This document shows, piece by piece, positions 1 through 5,429 of a DNA stretch of 5,927 bases. Source of the stretch: Acidimicrobiia bacterium (GTDB lineage Bacteria > Actinomycetota > Acidimicrobiia > Spongiisociales > UBA5794). Both the position numbers and the translations under genes were made by a program. Positions within the stretch are counted from its first letter, which is position 1, and every line of letters starts with the position of its first letter. Where the stretch lies: contig JAUXCV010000110.1 in the NCBI GenBank assembly GCA_030618675.1, forward strand, positions 1 to 5,927, written 5' to 3'. The notes under the pieces were generated by a model. That model made no database searches. It had not been told where the DNA came from and saw nothing but the letters and a program-made list of their open reading frames with translations.

Positions 1-134
1 GCGACCGGGTCTGGTCGATCGTTCTTCGGCGACCAGGCTGCGTGACTCGAACGGGGTGTCGTCCCGCGCAGGGATCTTCCGTAAGCCTTCCGCTCGTTGA
101 CGGACTGATGTGGAGCCTCGTTGTCCCGTGTCAT
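1..134 (-). CDS. DUF2252 family protein, N-terminal fragment (cut by window edge)
   Basis: This frame is open from an ATG at 134-132 to the left edge, giving 44 codons, so only the N-terminus is present. The reading begins MTRDNEAPHQ and carries PRSSHAAW at residues 27-34 and DRPDPV at residues 39-44. From memory, this matches the typical start of DUF2252 proteins, where a 'PRSSHAxW...RPDPV' stretch precedes the kinase-like body. The family's biochemical function is unknown; it is common in actinobacteria and has a distant aminoglycoside-phosphotransferase-like fold. The ATG sits in an ATGA overlap with the stop of the upstream YihY-like gene. A good Shine-Dalgarno (AGAGGA on the minus strand, 142-147) lies 7 nt ahead and fixes this start. 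The overlap implies cotranscription and translational coupling with the membrane protein. The family call rests on a short stretch, but the motif is distinctive. Confidence 0.75.
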   Translation of the reverse strand, partial: MTRDNEAPHQSVNERKAYGRSLRGTTPRSSHAAWSPKNDRPDPV

Positions 135-1108
135 GCCGGATTCCTCTTCTCTTTCACCGGTGTGTTCCCGGCTCCCGACTCGATCGGTGTCAGCGATTCG
201 AGAGCGACGTCCCTATCTGCTACTCCGGCGGTGACCGAAGCGCTCGCATAGAGCATGAGTGTGAGGAGATACAGGATCAGGAGAACGGCGATCGGTGCGG
301 CGAAGGCACCGTACTCCGGCTTGGCGATCGACCAGCTGATGATGACGGCAAGAAGGGACTTCAGCACTGAGATGCCGATCGCCCCCACTACTGCGCCAAC
401 GATCCGTGCCCGATGCTCGGGTCGAATCCCACCCAGGACACCGAGCAGCAGGTACACGATCGCGAAGTCGATGAGGAGAGTGACGAGGAGTCCGCCGACA
501 CTCCAGACTGCCGTCGGAATTCCGGTCGGTGCGAATCCGTCGACACTCCGGGCCACGGAAGCGATCACGTTGGGGATGGCGAACGAGAGCAAGATGAAAG
601 GGGCGATGACGAGGAGCCAACCGAGGAGCCGGGCGCGAGCCGTCACGAAGGCCCGGCTGTCCGGGCGGGCGCCGTAGATGAGGTGTAGCGATTTGCTTGC
701 TGCAGCCATCGCTCCGCCTCCTGAATACAGAAGGAGCAACAGACCAACCAATGACGTGCCCCGCCCCACTGCCCGTAGCTGTTCCGGGTCGATGCCACCC
801 GTCCCGACCAGACCGGGGAGAGCCCGCTCGAGGGCATCGGAAAGGCTTGCCGTGAGTTGATCCGACCCGAGTGCTGCGGCTGCTCCGTACCCGAACGCGA
901 GGAGCGCGAACATCGTGATGAACAGGTAGTAGGTGGTTCCCGCGGCGAGGAGCGAAGCGTTCGCGAAGGAGAATCGATTGAACGCACGATATGCGATCCC
1001 GGCGATGCGGGAGCGTTGGTCGATACTGCCGACAACCTTGGGAAGATCCTTGGGATGTGGATCGACCGATTCACCCGGGATCGGAGGCGGGGAGGAGACG
1101 GTGGCCAT
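131..1108 (-). CDS. YihY/virulence factor BrkB family inner-membrane protein
   Basis: A 325-residue integral membrane protein of the YihY/BrkB (Pfam Virul_fac_BrkB) family. Residues 1-50 are a proline-rich cytoplasmic tail followed by an amphipathic region with RIAGIAYRAFNRF. About six hydrophobic segments follow, at roughly 52-79, 117-136, 160-186, 197-224, 235-262 and 268-294, and the C-terminal tail is polar. Family hallmarks visible are the first-helix 'A..LLAAGTTYYLF' region (about 50-63), 'YSGGGAMAAASKSLHLIYG' (about 128-146), and the 'YGAFAAPIAVLLILYL' segment near 266-281, equivalent to the family's 'YG..gs..avi.lLlWlY' motif. Length fits the family (about 280-330). The function is not settled: the name comes from Bordetella BrkB, and RNase BN was an early misassignment for the E. 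coli homologue. The ATG at 1108 has no clear Shine-Dalgarno but has a -10-like hexamer 7 nt upstream. The stop overlaps the ATG of the downstream DUF2252 gene. Confidence 0.88.
   Translation of the reverse strand: MATVSSPPPIPGESVDPHPKDLPKVVGSIDQRSRIAGIAYRAFNRFSFANASLLAAGTTYYLFITMFALLAFGYGAAAALGSDQLTASLSDALERALPGLVGTGGIDPEQLRAVGRGTSLVGLLLLLYSGGGAMAAASKSLHLIYGARPDSRAFVTARARLLGWLLVIAPFILLSFAIPNVIASVARSVDGFAPTGIPTAVWSVGGLLVTLLIDFAIVYLLLGVLGGIRPEHRARIVGAVVGAIGISVLKSLLAVIISWSIAKPEYGAFAAPIAVLLILYLLTLMLYASASVTAGVADRDVALESLTPIESGAGNTPVKEKRNPA
142..147 (-). promoter_or_regulatory. Ribosome binding site for the DUF2252 gene
   Basis: On the minus strand AGAGGA lies inside the last codons of the YihY-like gene, 7 nt before the ATG at 134. 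Its position and purine-rich sequence support that ATG as a genuine internal start in the same transcript, rather than a chance ATGA. Confidence 0.55.
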
Positions 1109-1115
1109 CGCGGCG

Positions 1116-1144
1116 ACTCTACCGTTCGGCGCCCTTCACAACAA
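1116..1144 (-). promoter_or_regulatory. Putative promoter of the YihY-like/DUF2252 operon, possibly leaderless
   Basis: Read on the minus strand, TTGTTG (1144-1139) is followed after 17 nt by TAGAGT (1121-1116), a TAnnnT -10 hexamer. Another 7 nt separates it from the ATG at 1108. Transcription would begin at or next to the start codon, which fits the absence of a Shine-Dalgarno sequence. Only three of six -35 bases match the consensus, so this is a pattern-based prediction. Confidence 0.4.
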
Positions 1145-1254
1145 TCGGTCCACACCGTCGGATCAAGCTCACACAGCGAGTCGTTTGTGCTAGAAGATCA
1201 GTGAATAGGCGATGCAAGAGTGTGGGAACCGACCTGGATGCATGCGCCGAATCG
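1145..1254. other. Gene-free part of the 1109-1473 intergenic gap, nothing recognised
   Basis: Between the promoter candidate of the YihY-like operon and the palindromic repeat I see no start with a ribosome site, no RNA-gene fold and no repeat. It may hold further upstream promoter or regulator sequence, but no operator-like palindrome stands out. Confidence 0.4.
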
Positions 1255-1397
1255 CCTCTTCTTCCCTCCCCTCAGGGGAGGGTGGCAGCGCCGCCAGGCG
1301 CTGACGGGAGGGGTCAGAAGGTTCCTCATCCGGTTCGGCCCTCGACCCCCTCCGCCGCCTTCGGCGGCACCTCCCCCTGAAGGGGAGGAAGAGAACC
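1255..1397. repeat. MITE/REP-like palindromic intergenic repeat element
   Basis: A compact non-coding element of about 143 bp with imperfect inverted ends of about 30 bp. The left end (1255-1284) and the reverse complement of the right end (1368-1397) share the order pyrimidine-rich tract, then a CCTCCCCT..AGGGG palindrome, then GGTG. Four local hairpins are visible. One is a 9-bp perfect stem at 1264-1282 (arms CCCTCCCCT and AGGGGAGGG). The second is AGCGCC..GGCGCT around 1287-1302. The third is GCCGCC-TTC-GGCGGC at 1354-1368, and the fourth is CCTCCCC(C)T-GA-AGGGGAGG at 1370-1388. I see no target-site duplication and no convincing protein. Similar GC-rich elements with the 'cgccgccttcggcggcacctcccc' look occur as dispersed intergenic repeats in many high-GC genomes (from memory), which suggests multiple copies elsewhere. 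It lies between two tandem minus-strand genes and could also attenuate read-through. The exact ends are approximate. Confidence 0.65.
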
Positions 1398-1450
1398 GCT
1401 CCCTATCCGCGCATCTTCTCGGATCCACATCAGGGGTGGTCGTAAGCACA

Positions 1451-1465
1451 ACCGATCGAATCGGT
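1451..1465 (-). terminator. Small hairpin after the Fe-type dehydrogenase, weak terminator candidate
   Basis: A perfect 6-bp inverted repeat with a 3-nt loop (ACCGAT-TCG-ATCGGT on the minus strand) lies 8 nt past the dehydrogenase stop. It is followed by TTGTGCTT, which is only weakly T-rich. The stem is short and there is no proper U-tract, so it may be only part of the termination signal. The strong hairpins of the adjacent palindromic element could do the same job. Confidence 0.3.
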
Positions 1466-1473
1466 GAAGGGGT

Positions 1474-2604
1474 TCATGCGATTCCGGTGAGGAGGGCGAC
1501 GAGTGATGCGTCGTCGAACTCCCTTGGGTTCGTCGCCAGTCGGATTGGAGAAGCGGTGGCTGCGAGGGCGCGGCGCTGGTCGGGTGACTCCACACCGACG
1601 CCGCGCAGCGTCGGCTCGAGACCCACGGTGGAGACAAGGTCGGTGAGCATGGCCCGGGCTTCGGCAGGAGTTGCCACCCCCATCATCCCGAGGACGTCGT
1701 CGATCGCAGCCCTGACATGATCCGGACCCCGACGATCGGAGCAGTCGTTGGGCCCGACGGCAGCGTTGTACTCAAGCACAGCGCCGAGCGTGAGGGCGAC
1801 GGCGTGACCGTGCGGGACGTCGTATTCGGTGGTCAGATGGAACGAGAGGGCATGAGGTGCGGTCGTGGCACTGATGTCGATCGCGTGACCGGCAAGGTGG
1901 GACGCCGTGCACATCGCAGCGCGCGACTCGGGATTCGGCCGGTTGACGGCAGTTTCGAGATGATCGAGCGCCAGGAGCAACGCAAGACGGGCATCGGCAT
2001 AGGAGGTGTCAGTCGACCGCGTGGACCACATGGATTCCATCGCCTGAGCCAGGGCGTCGAGTCCCGTCGATGCCGTGACGGCGGGTGGAAGCGAGTAGGT
2101 GAGTTCGGGGTCGAGGATGACGTGATCCGGCAAGAGCGCGGGATGTCCGATCGGTCGCTTCTCGCCGTCGACGGTGAATACTGCGTAACGGGTCACCTCG
2201 CTCCCCGTTCCCGCGGTGGTTGGCACCGCAAGCAGCGGCGTACCCGGCGCTTCGATCGGCTGCTCGCCGGTGAGGAACGGCGTGGCATCCGACGCGAAGG
2301 GTGCGATGACGCGAACGGCTTTCGCCAGGTCGATGACGGACCCGCCCCCGATAGCGATGATCAGGTCGGGTGGAGCGGAGCGGAACCTGCGGATTGCTCC
2401 GTTCACGTCTCCCGCTGAGGGGTCCGCCGGTACATCGCGGATCATGGAGGCGGTGCGTCCTGCGAGTGCTCGTTCGATCACGGGTGCTGCGCCGCATGCC
2501 TCGTATGAAGCACCGCCGGTGAAGACGAGCACCGAAGCCGGATCAAGACTCTCGACGAGTCGGACCGATGACTCGATGCTCCCGGGGATGCATGTGTGGC
2601 TCAC
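1474..2604 (-). CDS. Iron-type (group III) alcohol dehydrogenase, possibly a phosphonoacetaldehyde-reductase-like branch
   Basis: An NAD(P)-dependent, metal-containing dehydrogenase expected to interconvert an aldehyde and an alcohol in the cytoplasm. With the GTG at 2604 it has 376 residues, the family's normal length. The nucleotide-binding domain shows GGGSVID (86-92) and PTTAGTGSEVT (128-138). The helical metal domain shows D183 (in TGLDALAQAMES), H251 (in TTAPHALSF) and H265 (in VPHGHAVALTLG). The second ligand, His in most Fe-ADHs (four residues after the Asp), is Gln187 here. The TTAPHALS...VPHGHAVAL region resembles, from memory, phosphonoacetaldehyde reductase-like members (PhpC/FomC type) more than butanol or lactaldehyde enzymes. 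An in-frame GTG at 2652 would add 16 residues but falls inside a tandem repeat; the 2604 start aligns better with the family. The gene is divergent from the ThDP/transporter operon and probably acts in the same pathway. Family confidence is high; substrate is unknown. Confidence 0.9.
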   Translation of the reverse strand: MSHTCIPGSIESSVRLVESLDPASVLVFTGGASYEACGAAPVIERALAGRTASMIRDVPADPSAGDVNGAIRRFRSAPPDLIIAIGGGSVIDLAKAVRVIAPFASDATPFLTGEQPIEAPGTPLLAVPTTAGTGSEVTRYAVFTVDGEKRPIGHPALLPDHVILDPELTYSLPPAVTASTGLDALAQAMESMWSTRSTDTSYADARLALLLALDHLETAVNRPNPESRAAMCTASHLAGHAIDISATTAPHALSFHLTTEYDVPHGHAVALTLGAVLEYNAAVGPNDCSDRRGPDHVRAAIDDVLGMMGVATPAEARAMLTDLVSTVGLEPTLRGVGVESPDQRRALAATASPIRLATNPREFDDASLVALLTGIA

Positions 2605-2610
2605 GGGACC

Positions 2611-2616
2611 AGAGTA
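2611..2616 (-). promoter_or_regulatory. Possible -10 element for a leaderless dehydrogenase transcript
   Basis: On the minus strand TACTCT (TAnnnT type) ends 6 nt before the GTG at 2604, and no Shine-Dalgarno is visible in front of that GTG. This is the arrangement expected for leaderless actinobacterial mRNAs. No convincing -35 is present 16-18 nt upstream, so support is modest. If correct, it also confirms GTG 2604 over GTG 2652 as the start. Confidence 0.3.
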
Positions 2617-2643
2617 GGAGTTTGAGTAGCGGAGGAAGCCTTC

Positions 2644-2699
2644 ACTGACCACTGACCACTGACCACTGACTACTGACTACTGACTGCCGACTACCGATG
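2644..2699. repeat. 7-bp tandem repeat (ACTGACC/ACTGACT) in the divergent control region
   Basis: Three consecutive copies of ACTGACC (2644-2664) are followed by three of ACTGACT (2665-2685) and two degenerate units (2686-2699: GCCGACT, ACCGATG). The array lies in the 135-bp gap between the divergent dehydrogenase and the ThDP enzyme, within 40-95 bp of both starts. The sharp switch from one variant to the other suggests slippage or stepwise duplication. It could be a multi-copy binding site for a regulator, a spacer that changes in length, or a dispersed low-complexity repeat with no role. It lacks CRISPR-like spacers. Confidence 0.8.
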
Positions 2700-2711
2700 A
2701 CCTTCCCCAAC

Positions 2712-2736
2712 TAGGCTCATCGCACCTGGAGGAGGA
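2712..2736 (+). promoter_or_regulatory. Shine-Dalgarno and possible -10 of the ThDP-BASS-SDR operon
   Basis: A very strong purine-rich ribosome binding site, GGAGGAGGA (2728-2736), lies 3 nt before the ATG at 2740; the core GGAGG at 2728-2732 gives 7 nt spacing. This makes ATG 2740 certain. TAGGCT (2712-2717) is a TAnnnT-type -10 candidate that would give a leader of roughly 16 nt. No -35 match is convincing at the right distance, where the degenerate end of the tandem repeat lies. The ribosome site is firm; the promoter is tentative. Confidence 0.5.
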
Positions 2737-2739
2737 ACC

Positions 2740-4482
2740 ATGGCGAAGACAACTGGTGGAGCGGTGATCGCGGCGATGCTTGCTGCGGAGGGGGTTGACC
2801 GGGTTTTCGGTCTGCCCGACGGGAGCTATCAGGGTCTCATCGACGGTCTCGATGCGAACGGCATACGGCTGATCACGCCGCGACACGAGTCCTCGGGTCT
2901 GCACATGGCCGCTGCATACGCCCGACTCACCGGGAAGATCGGTGTCGCGATCGCATCGAACGGCCCCGGTGTCGCCAACGCACTTCCCGGCGTCGCCGTC
3001 GAGAACGCCGAGGGGAATCGCGTCCTGTTCATCACGTCGTCACGCCGCTCCGGGATCACCTATCCCGACCGGGGAGGGACCTACCAGTACTTCGATCACG
3101 TCGGCGTCATCGGACCGATGGCGAAGTGGTCGGCGTCCGCAGCGACGGCCGGCCGGGTCCCCGAACTGCTTCGCACGGCGTTCCGGAAGACCTTCACCGG
3201 CCGTCCCGGAGTGGTTCACTTCGACGCACCCGAATCCGTCATCAACGGCAAGACCACCGCGCCGGCGCTGCCTGCCCCGTCCACGTACCGGCGGACCGTG
3301 TCGATCGCGCCCCGCCAGACCCTGGTCGAAGCTGCCGCCGAGATGCTCACGGCCGCCGACGTGCCGATCATCCACGCCGGCGGCGGGGTCATCCACTCTC
3401 AGGCCTTCGTTCCTCTCGCCATGGTTGCCGAGATGCTCCACGCTCCTGTGACGACGTCATGGAGCGGTTCCGGTTCGATCACTCACACAGACCCGCTCGT
3501 CTGGCCGATCTCATCGATCGAAGGCTGCAATGAGGTTCGGAACAAAGCGGACCTCGTTCTCGTCCTCGGGTCGCGTCTCGGCGAGACCGACTGGTGGGGG
3601 AAGGCGCCGAACTGGAACGCCGCCCAGAAGGTCATCCAGGTCGACATCGACGAGGCCTCGCTCGGACTAAACAAGCCGGTGGACCTTGCCGTCGTCGGCG
3701 ACGTCGGACTCTTCCTGGAGGCCCTCGCTGCGGAACTCGACGGTCGGCCGAAGCCGACGGCGGAGCGCAAGGCTGCCGTGAAGGAGCTCCAGGCCAGCCG
3801 GGACCAGAAGGCGAAGAAGCTCAAAGAGAAGCATCTGTCGGATCGATCCGTTCCGATGGGGACGGCGCATGTCCCGACCATCGCTCGTGGGATCTTCGAC
3901 AACGACACGATCTTCGTCGCGGACGGTGGGAACACGGCCGTGTGGGGTGCCTTCTTCTGGCAGATCCGCGAGGCGGGGATCACGCTCGGGACACCGCACT
4001 TCGGACACCTCGGCGCCGGGGTCGGCCAGGCGCTGGGCGCCGCAGAGGCGTTCCCCGATCGCAACGTGTGCTGCATCATCGGCGACGGTGCCTTCGGGAT
4101 GCATCCTCAAGAGATCGAGACGGCGGTGCGCAACGGCTACAAGGTCGTGTACCTCGTTGTTTCCGACCGGCAGTGGGGGATGGTGAAGATGTCGCAGTCG
4201 GTGGCGCGGCGCCCCGTCAAGATGATGGTGAAGAAGCAACTCGACGCAGACGAGACGACAGGGACCGACCTCGGCGAGATCGCGTACGACGCTCTCGCCA
4301 GGGCGATGGGTGCGCACGGGGAGCGCGTCTCCGACCCATCTCAGTTGCCGGCGGCGATCGAGCGCAGCCTTGCGGCCGGAACCTGTGCCGTGATCCACGT
4401 CGACGTGGATCCGCAGAAGAACCTGTGGGCGCCGGGCCTTCTCCACTTCAAGAAGATGCATCAGGAGCCGGGGGGGAAGTGA
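2740..4482 (+). CDS. Thiamine-diphosphate-dependent enzyme, acetolactate synthase/2-oxoacid decarboxylase superfamily
   Basis: A 580-residue cytoplasmic enzyme with the three-domain layout of acetolactate synthase-type ThDP enzymes. The PYR domain (about 1-165) contains FGLPDGS (24-29 region) and the ThDP-activating Glu50 in RHESSGLHMAAAYARLTGK. It also has SNGPGVANALPG at about 73-84. The central Rossmann-like domain (about 192-330) has LVLVLGSRLGE (272-282) and VIQVDID (298-304). A lysine/glutamate-rich linker at about 340-366 is probably helical. The PP domain (about 375-560) has ADGGN (394-398), FGHLGAGVGQALGAA (421-435) and the Mg/ThDP motif starting GDG at 448-450. The residue expected to be the second Mg ligand Asn (27 after D449) is Asp476, in VVSDRQWGM. 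Family members decarboxylate or ligate 2-oxo acids or cleave acyloins; the reaction here is not identifiable. It opens a three-gene operon with a strong ribosome site and overlaps the BASS gene by 1 nt. A biosynthetic IlvB is unlikely: no IlvN small subunit follows and the motif is atypical. Confidence 0.9.
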   Translation: MAKTTGGAVIAAMLAAEGVDRVFGLPDGSYQGLIDGLDANGIRLITPRHESSGLHMAAAYARLTGKIGVAIASNGPGVANALPGVAVENAEGNRVLFITSSRRSGITYPDRGGTYQYFDHVGVIGPMAKWSASAATAGRVPELLRTAFRKTFTGRPGVVHFDAPESVINGKTTAPALPAPSTYRRTVSIAPRQTLVEAAAEMLTAADVPIIHAGGGVIHSQAFVPLAMVAEMLHAPVTTSWSGSGSITHTDPLVWPISSIEGCNEVRNKADLVLVLGSRLGETDWWGKAPNWNAAQKVIQVDIDEASLGLNKPVDLAVVGDVGLFLEALAAELDGRPKPTAERKAAVKELQASRDQKAKKLKEKHLSDRSVPMGTAHVPTIARGIFDNDTIFVADGGNTAVWGAFFWQIREAGITLGTPHFGHLGAGVGQALGAAEAFPDRNVCCIIGDGAFGMHPQEIETAVRNGYKVVYLVVSDRQWGMVKMSQSVARRPVKMMVKKQLDADETTGTDLGEIAYDALARAMGAHGERVSDPSQLPAAIERSLAAGTCAVIHVDVDPQKNLWAPGLLHFKKMHQEPGGK

Positions 4483-5429
4483 TGCTCTCCACGGTCGTGC
4501 TTCTTCTGGCGGATAGCGTTGACGAAGCCGTCCTGAAGTTCGACGAGAGTTCGCTGCTGCTGCTCAACGTCCTCATCGGGTTGATGATGTTCGGGATGGC
4601 ACTCGGCATCAACACGGAGGACTTCAAGGCGATCACCCGGACTCCGAAACCGGCAGCCATCGGCCTCGGTGCTCAGTTCATCCTGCTCCCGTTCGCAACG
4701 TTCCTCCTGACTCTCGTCCTTGATCTGCCGGCATCGGTGGAACTCGGGATGATCCTGGTTGCGTCGTGCCCCGGCGGGAACCTGTCGAACGTCATGACCT
4801 ATCTGGGGGGTGGGAACGCACCGCTGTCGGTTGGGATGACCGCTGTGTCGACCGCCGCGGCGGTGGTGATGACGCCGCTCAACTTCTCGATCTGGGGGCG
4901 TCTGAACCCGGTCACCGAACCGGTCCTCGAGTCGGTCTCACTCAACCCGGTCACCCTGTTCGTGACGATCGTTGTGATCCTCGGCATCCCGCTGACGCTC
5001 GGCATCCTGTTCGCCCGATGGAAGCCTCAGATCGCAGGCCGCCTCGAGAAGCCGTTCAAGGTCTTCTCCGTCGTCGTGTTCATCGGCTTCGTTGCGGTGG
5101 CGCTGGGGAACAACTGGAGCAACTTCATCACCTACATTGGGTTCCTCGTCGGGATCGTGGCTCTGCACAACGCTCTCGCTCTCGGGTTGGGGAACGGGTC
5201 GGCACGCCTGGCTCGCCTCGATGTCCGGGACCAGCGAGCCGTCACCTTCGAGGTCGGGCTGCAGAACTCCGCTCTCGCTCTCGTGCTGATCTTCACGTTC
5301 TTCGACGGTCTGGGCGGCATGGCGCTGATCGCAGCGTGGTGGGGTGTCTGGCACATCGTTGCCGGACTCACCCTCGCCGGGTTCTGGTCTCGCCGACCTG
5401 TCGCGGTCCCCGGCGAAGCGATCGCATGA
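4482..5429 (+). CDS. Bile acid:sodium symporter (BASS) family transporter
   Basis: A 315-residue polytopic membrane protein, the normal BASS length, expected to use the sodium gradient to import an organic anion. Both hallmark crossover motifs are clear: ASCPGGNLSNVMTYLGGGNA (94-113) with LSVGMTAVSTAAAVVMTP after it, and EVGLQNSALALVL (257-269). These form the two discontinuous helices and sodium sites in known structures. Hydrophobic segments at about 25-43, 57-80, 86-96, 113-133, 157-177, 195-209, 214-236, 258-272 and 279-302 fit 9-10 helices. Known family substrates include bile acids, pantothenate precursors, pyruvate, glycolate and 2-oxo acids, so a small carboxylate is reasonable here, but nothing fixes it. 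The start shares one base with the ThDP enzyme's stop (TGATG) and the stop overlaps the SDR start (ATGA), a sign of coupled expression. The same frame stays open far upstream through the ThDP gene, but that extension is not coding; MLSTVV at 4482 is the true start. Confidence 0.93.
   Translation: MLSTVVLLLADSVDEAVLKFDESSLLLLNVLIGLMMFGMALGINTEDFKAITRTPKPAAIGLGAQFILLPFATFLLTLVLDLPASVELGMILVASCPGGNLSNVMTYLGGGNAPLSVGMTAVSTAAAVVMTPLNFSIWGRLNPVTEPVLESVSLNPVTLFVTIVVILGIPLTLGILFARWKPQIAGRLEKPFKVFSVVVFIGFVAVALGNNWSNFITYIGFLVGIVALHNALALGLGNGSARLARLDVRDQRAVTFEVGLQNSALALVLIFTFFDGLGGMALIAAWWGVWHIVAGLTLAGFWSRRPVAVPGEAIA

Noticed and set aside
1432..1477. Short frame from the ATGA at the dehydrogenase stop (15 codons)
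   Set aside because: It ends after 15 codons, has no Shine-Dalgarno and overlaps the terminator-like hairpin, so it is a chance ATGA.
1198..1720. Frames through the palindromic element (minus 1198-1449, minus 1326-1637, plus 1220-1720)
   Set aside because: They consist of translated repeat sequence (poly-Gly, poly-Pro) running into the antisense of the dehydrogenase; no ribosome site or domain.
1717..2418. 233-codon plus-strand frame opposite the dehydrogenase
   Set aside because: Antisense shadow of a well-supported gene; composition rich in Arg/Gly with no recognisable motif.
2605..2652. Upstream GTG start for the dehydrogenase (16 extra residues)
   Set aside because: The GTG falls inside the heptamer repeat, there is no ribosome site, and the extra residues do not resemble the family N-terminus. 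GTG 2604 is preferred.
2644..2699. CRISPR array
   Set aside because: The repeat unit is 7 bp with no spacers and no cas genes; it is a simple tandem repeat.
3667..4461. 264-codon minus-strand frame opposite the ThDP gene
   Set aside because: Antisense shadow in GC-rich DNA; low-complexity His/Arg/Leu composition and no domain.
3594..4481. In-frame upstream extension of the BASS gene (would give a 611-residue protein)
   Set aside because: It runs through the ThDP gene in another frame, is extremely Arg/Gly-rich and lacks any domain. The BASS family start at 4482 with the TGATG junction is natural.
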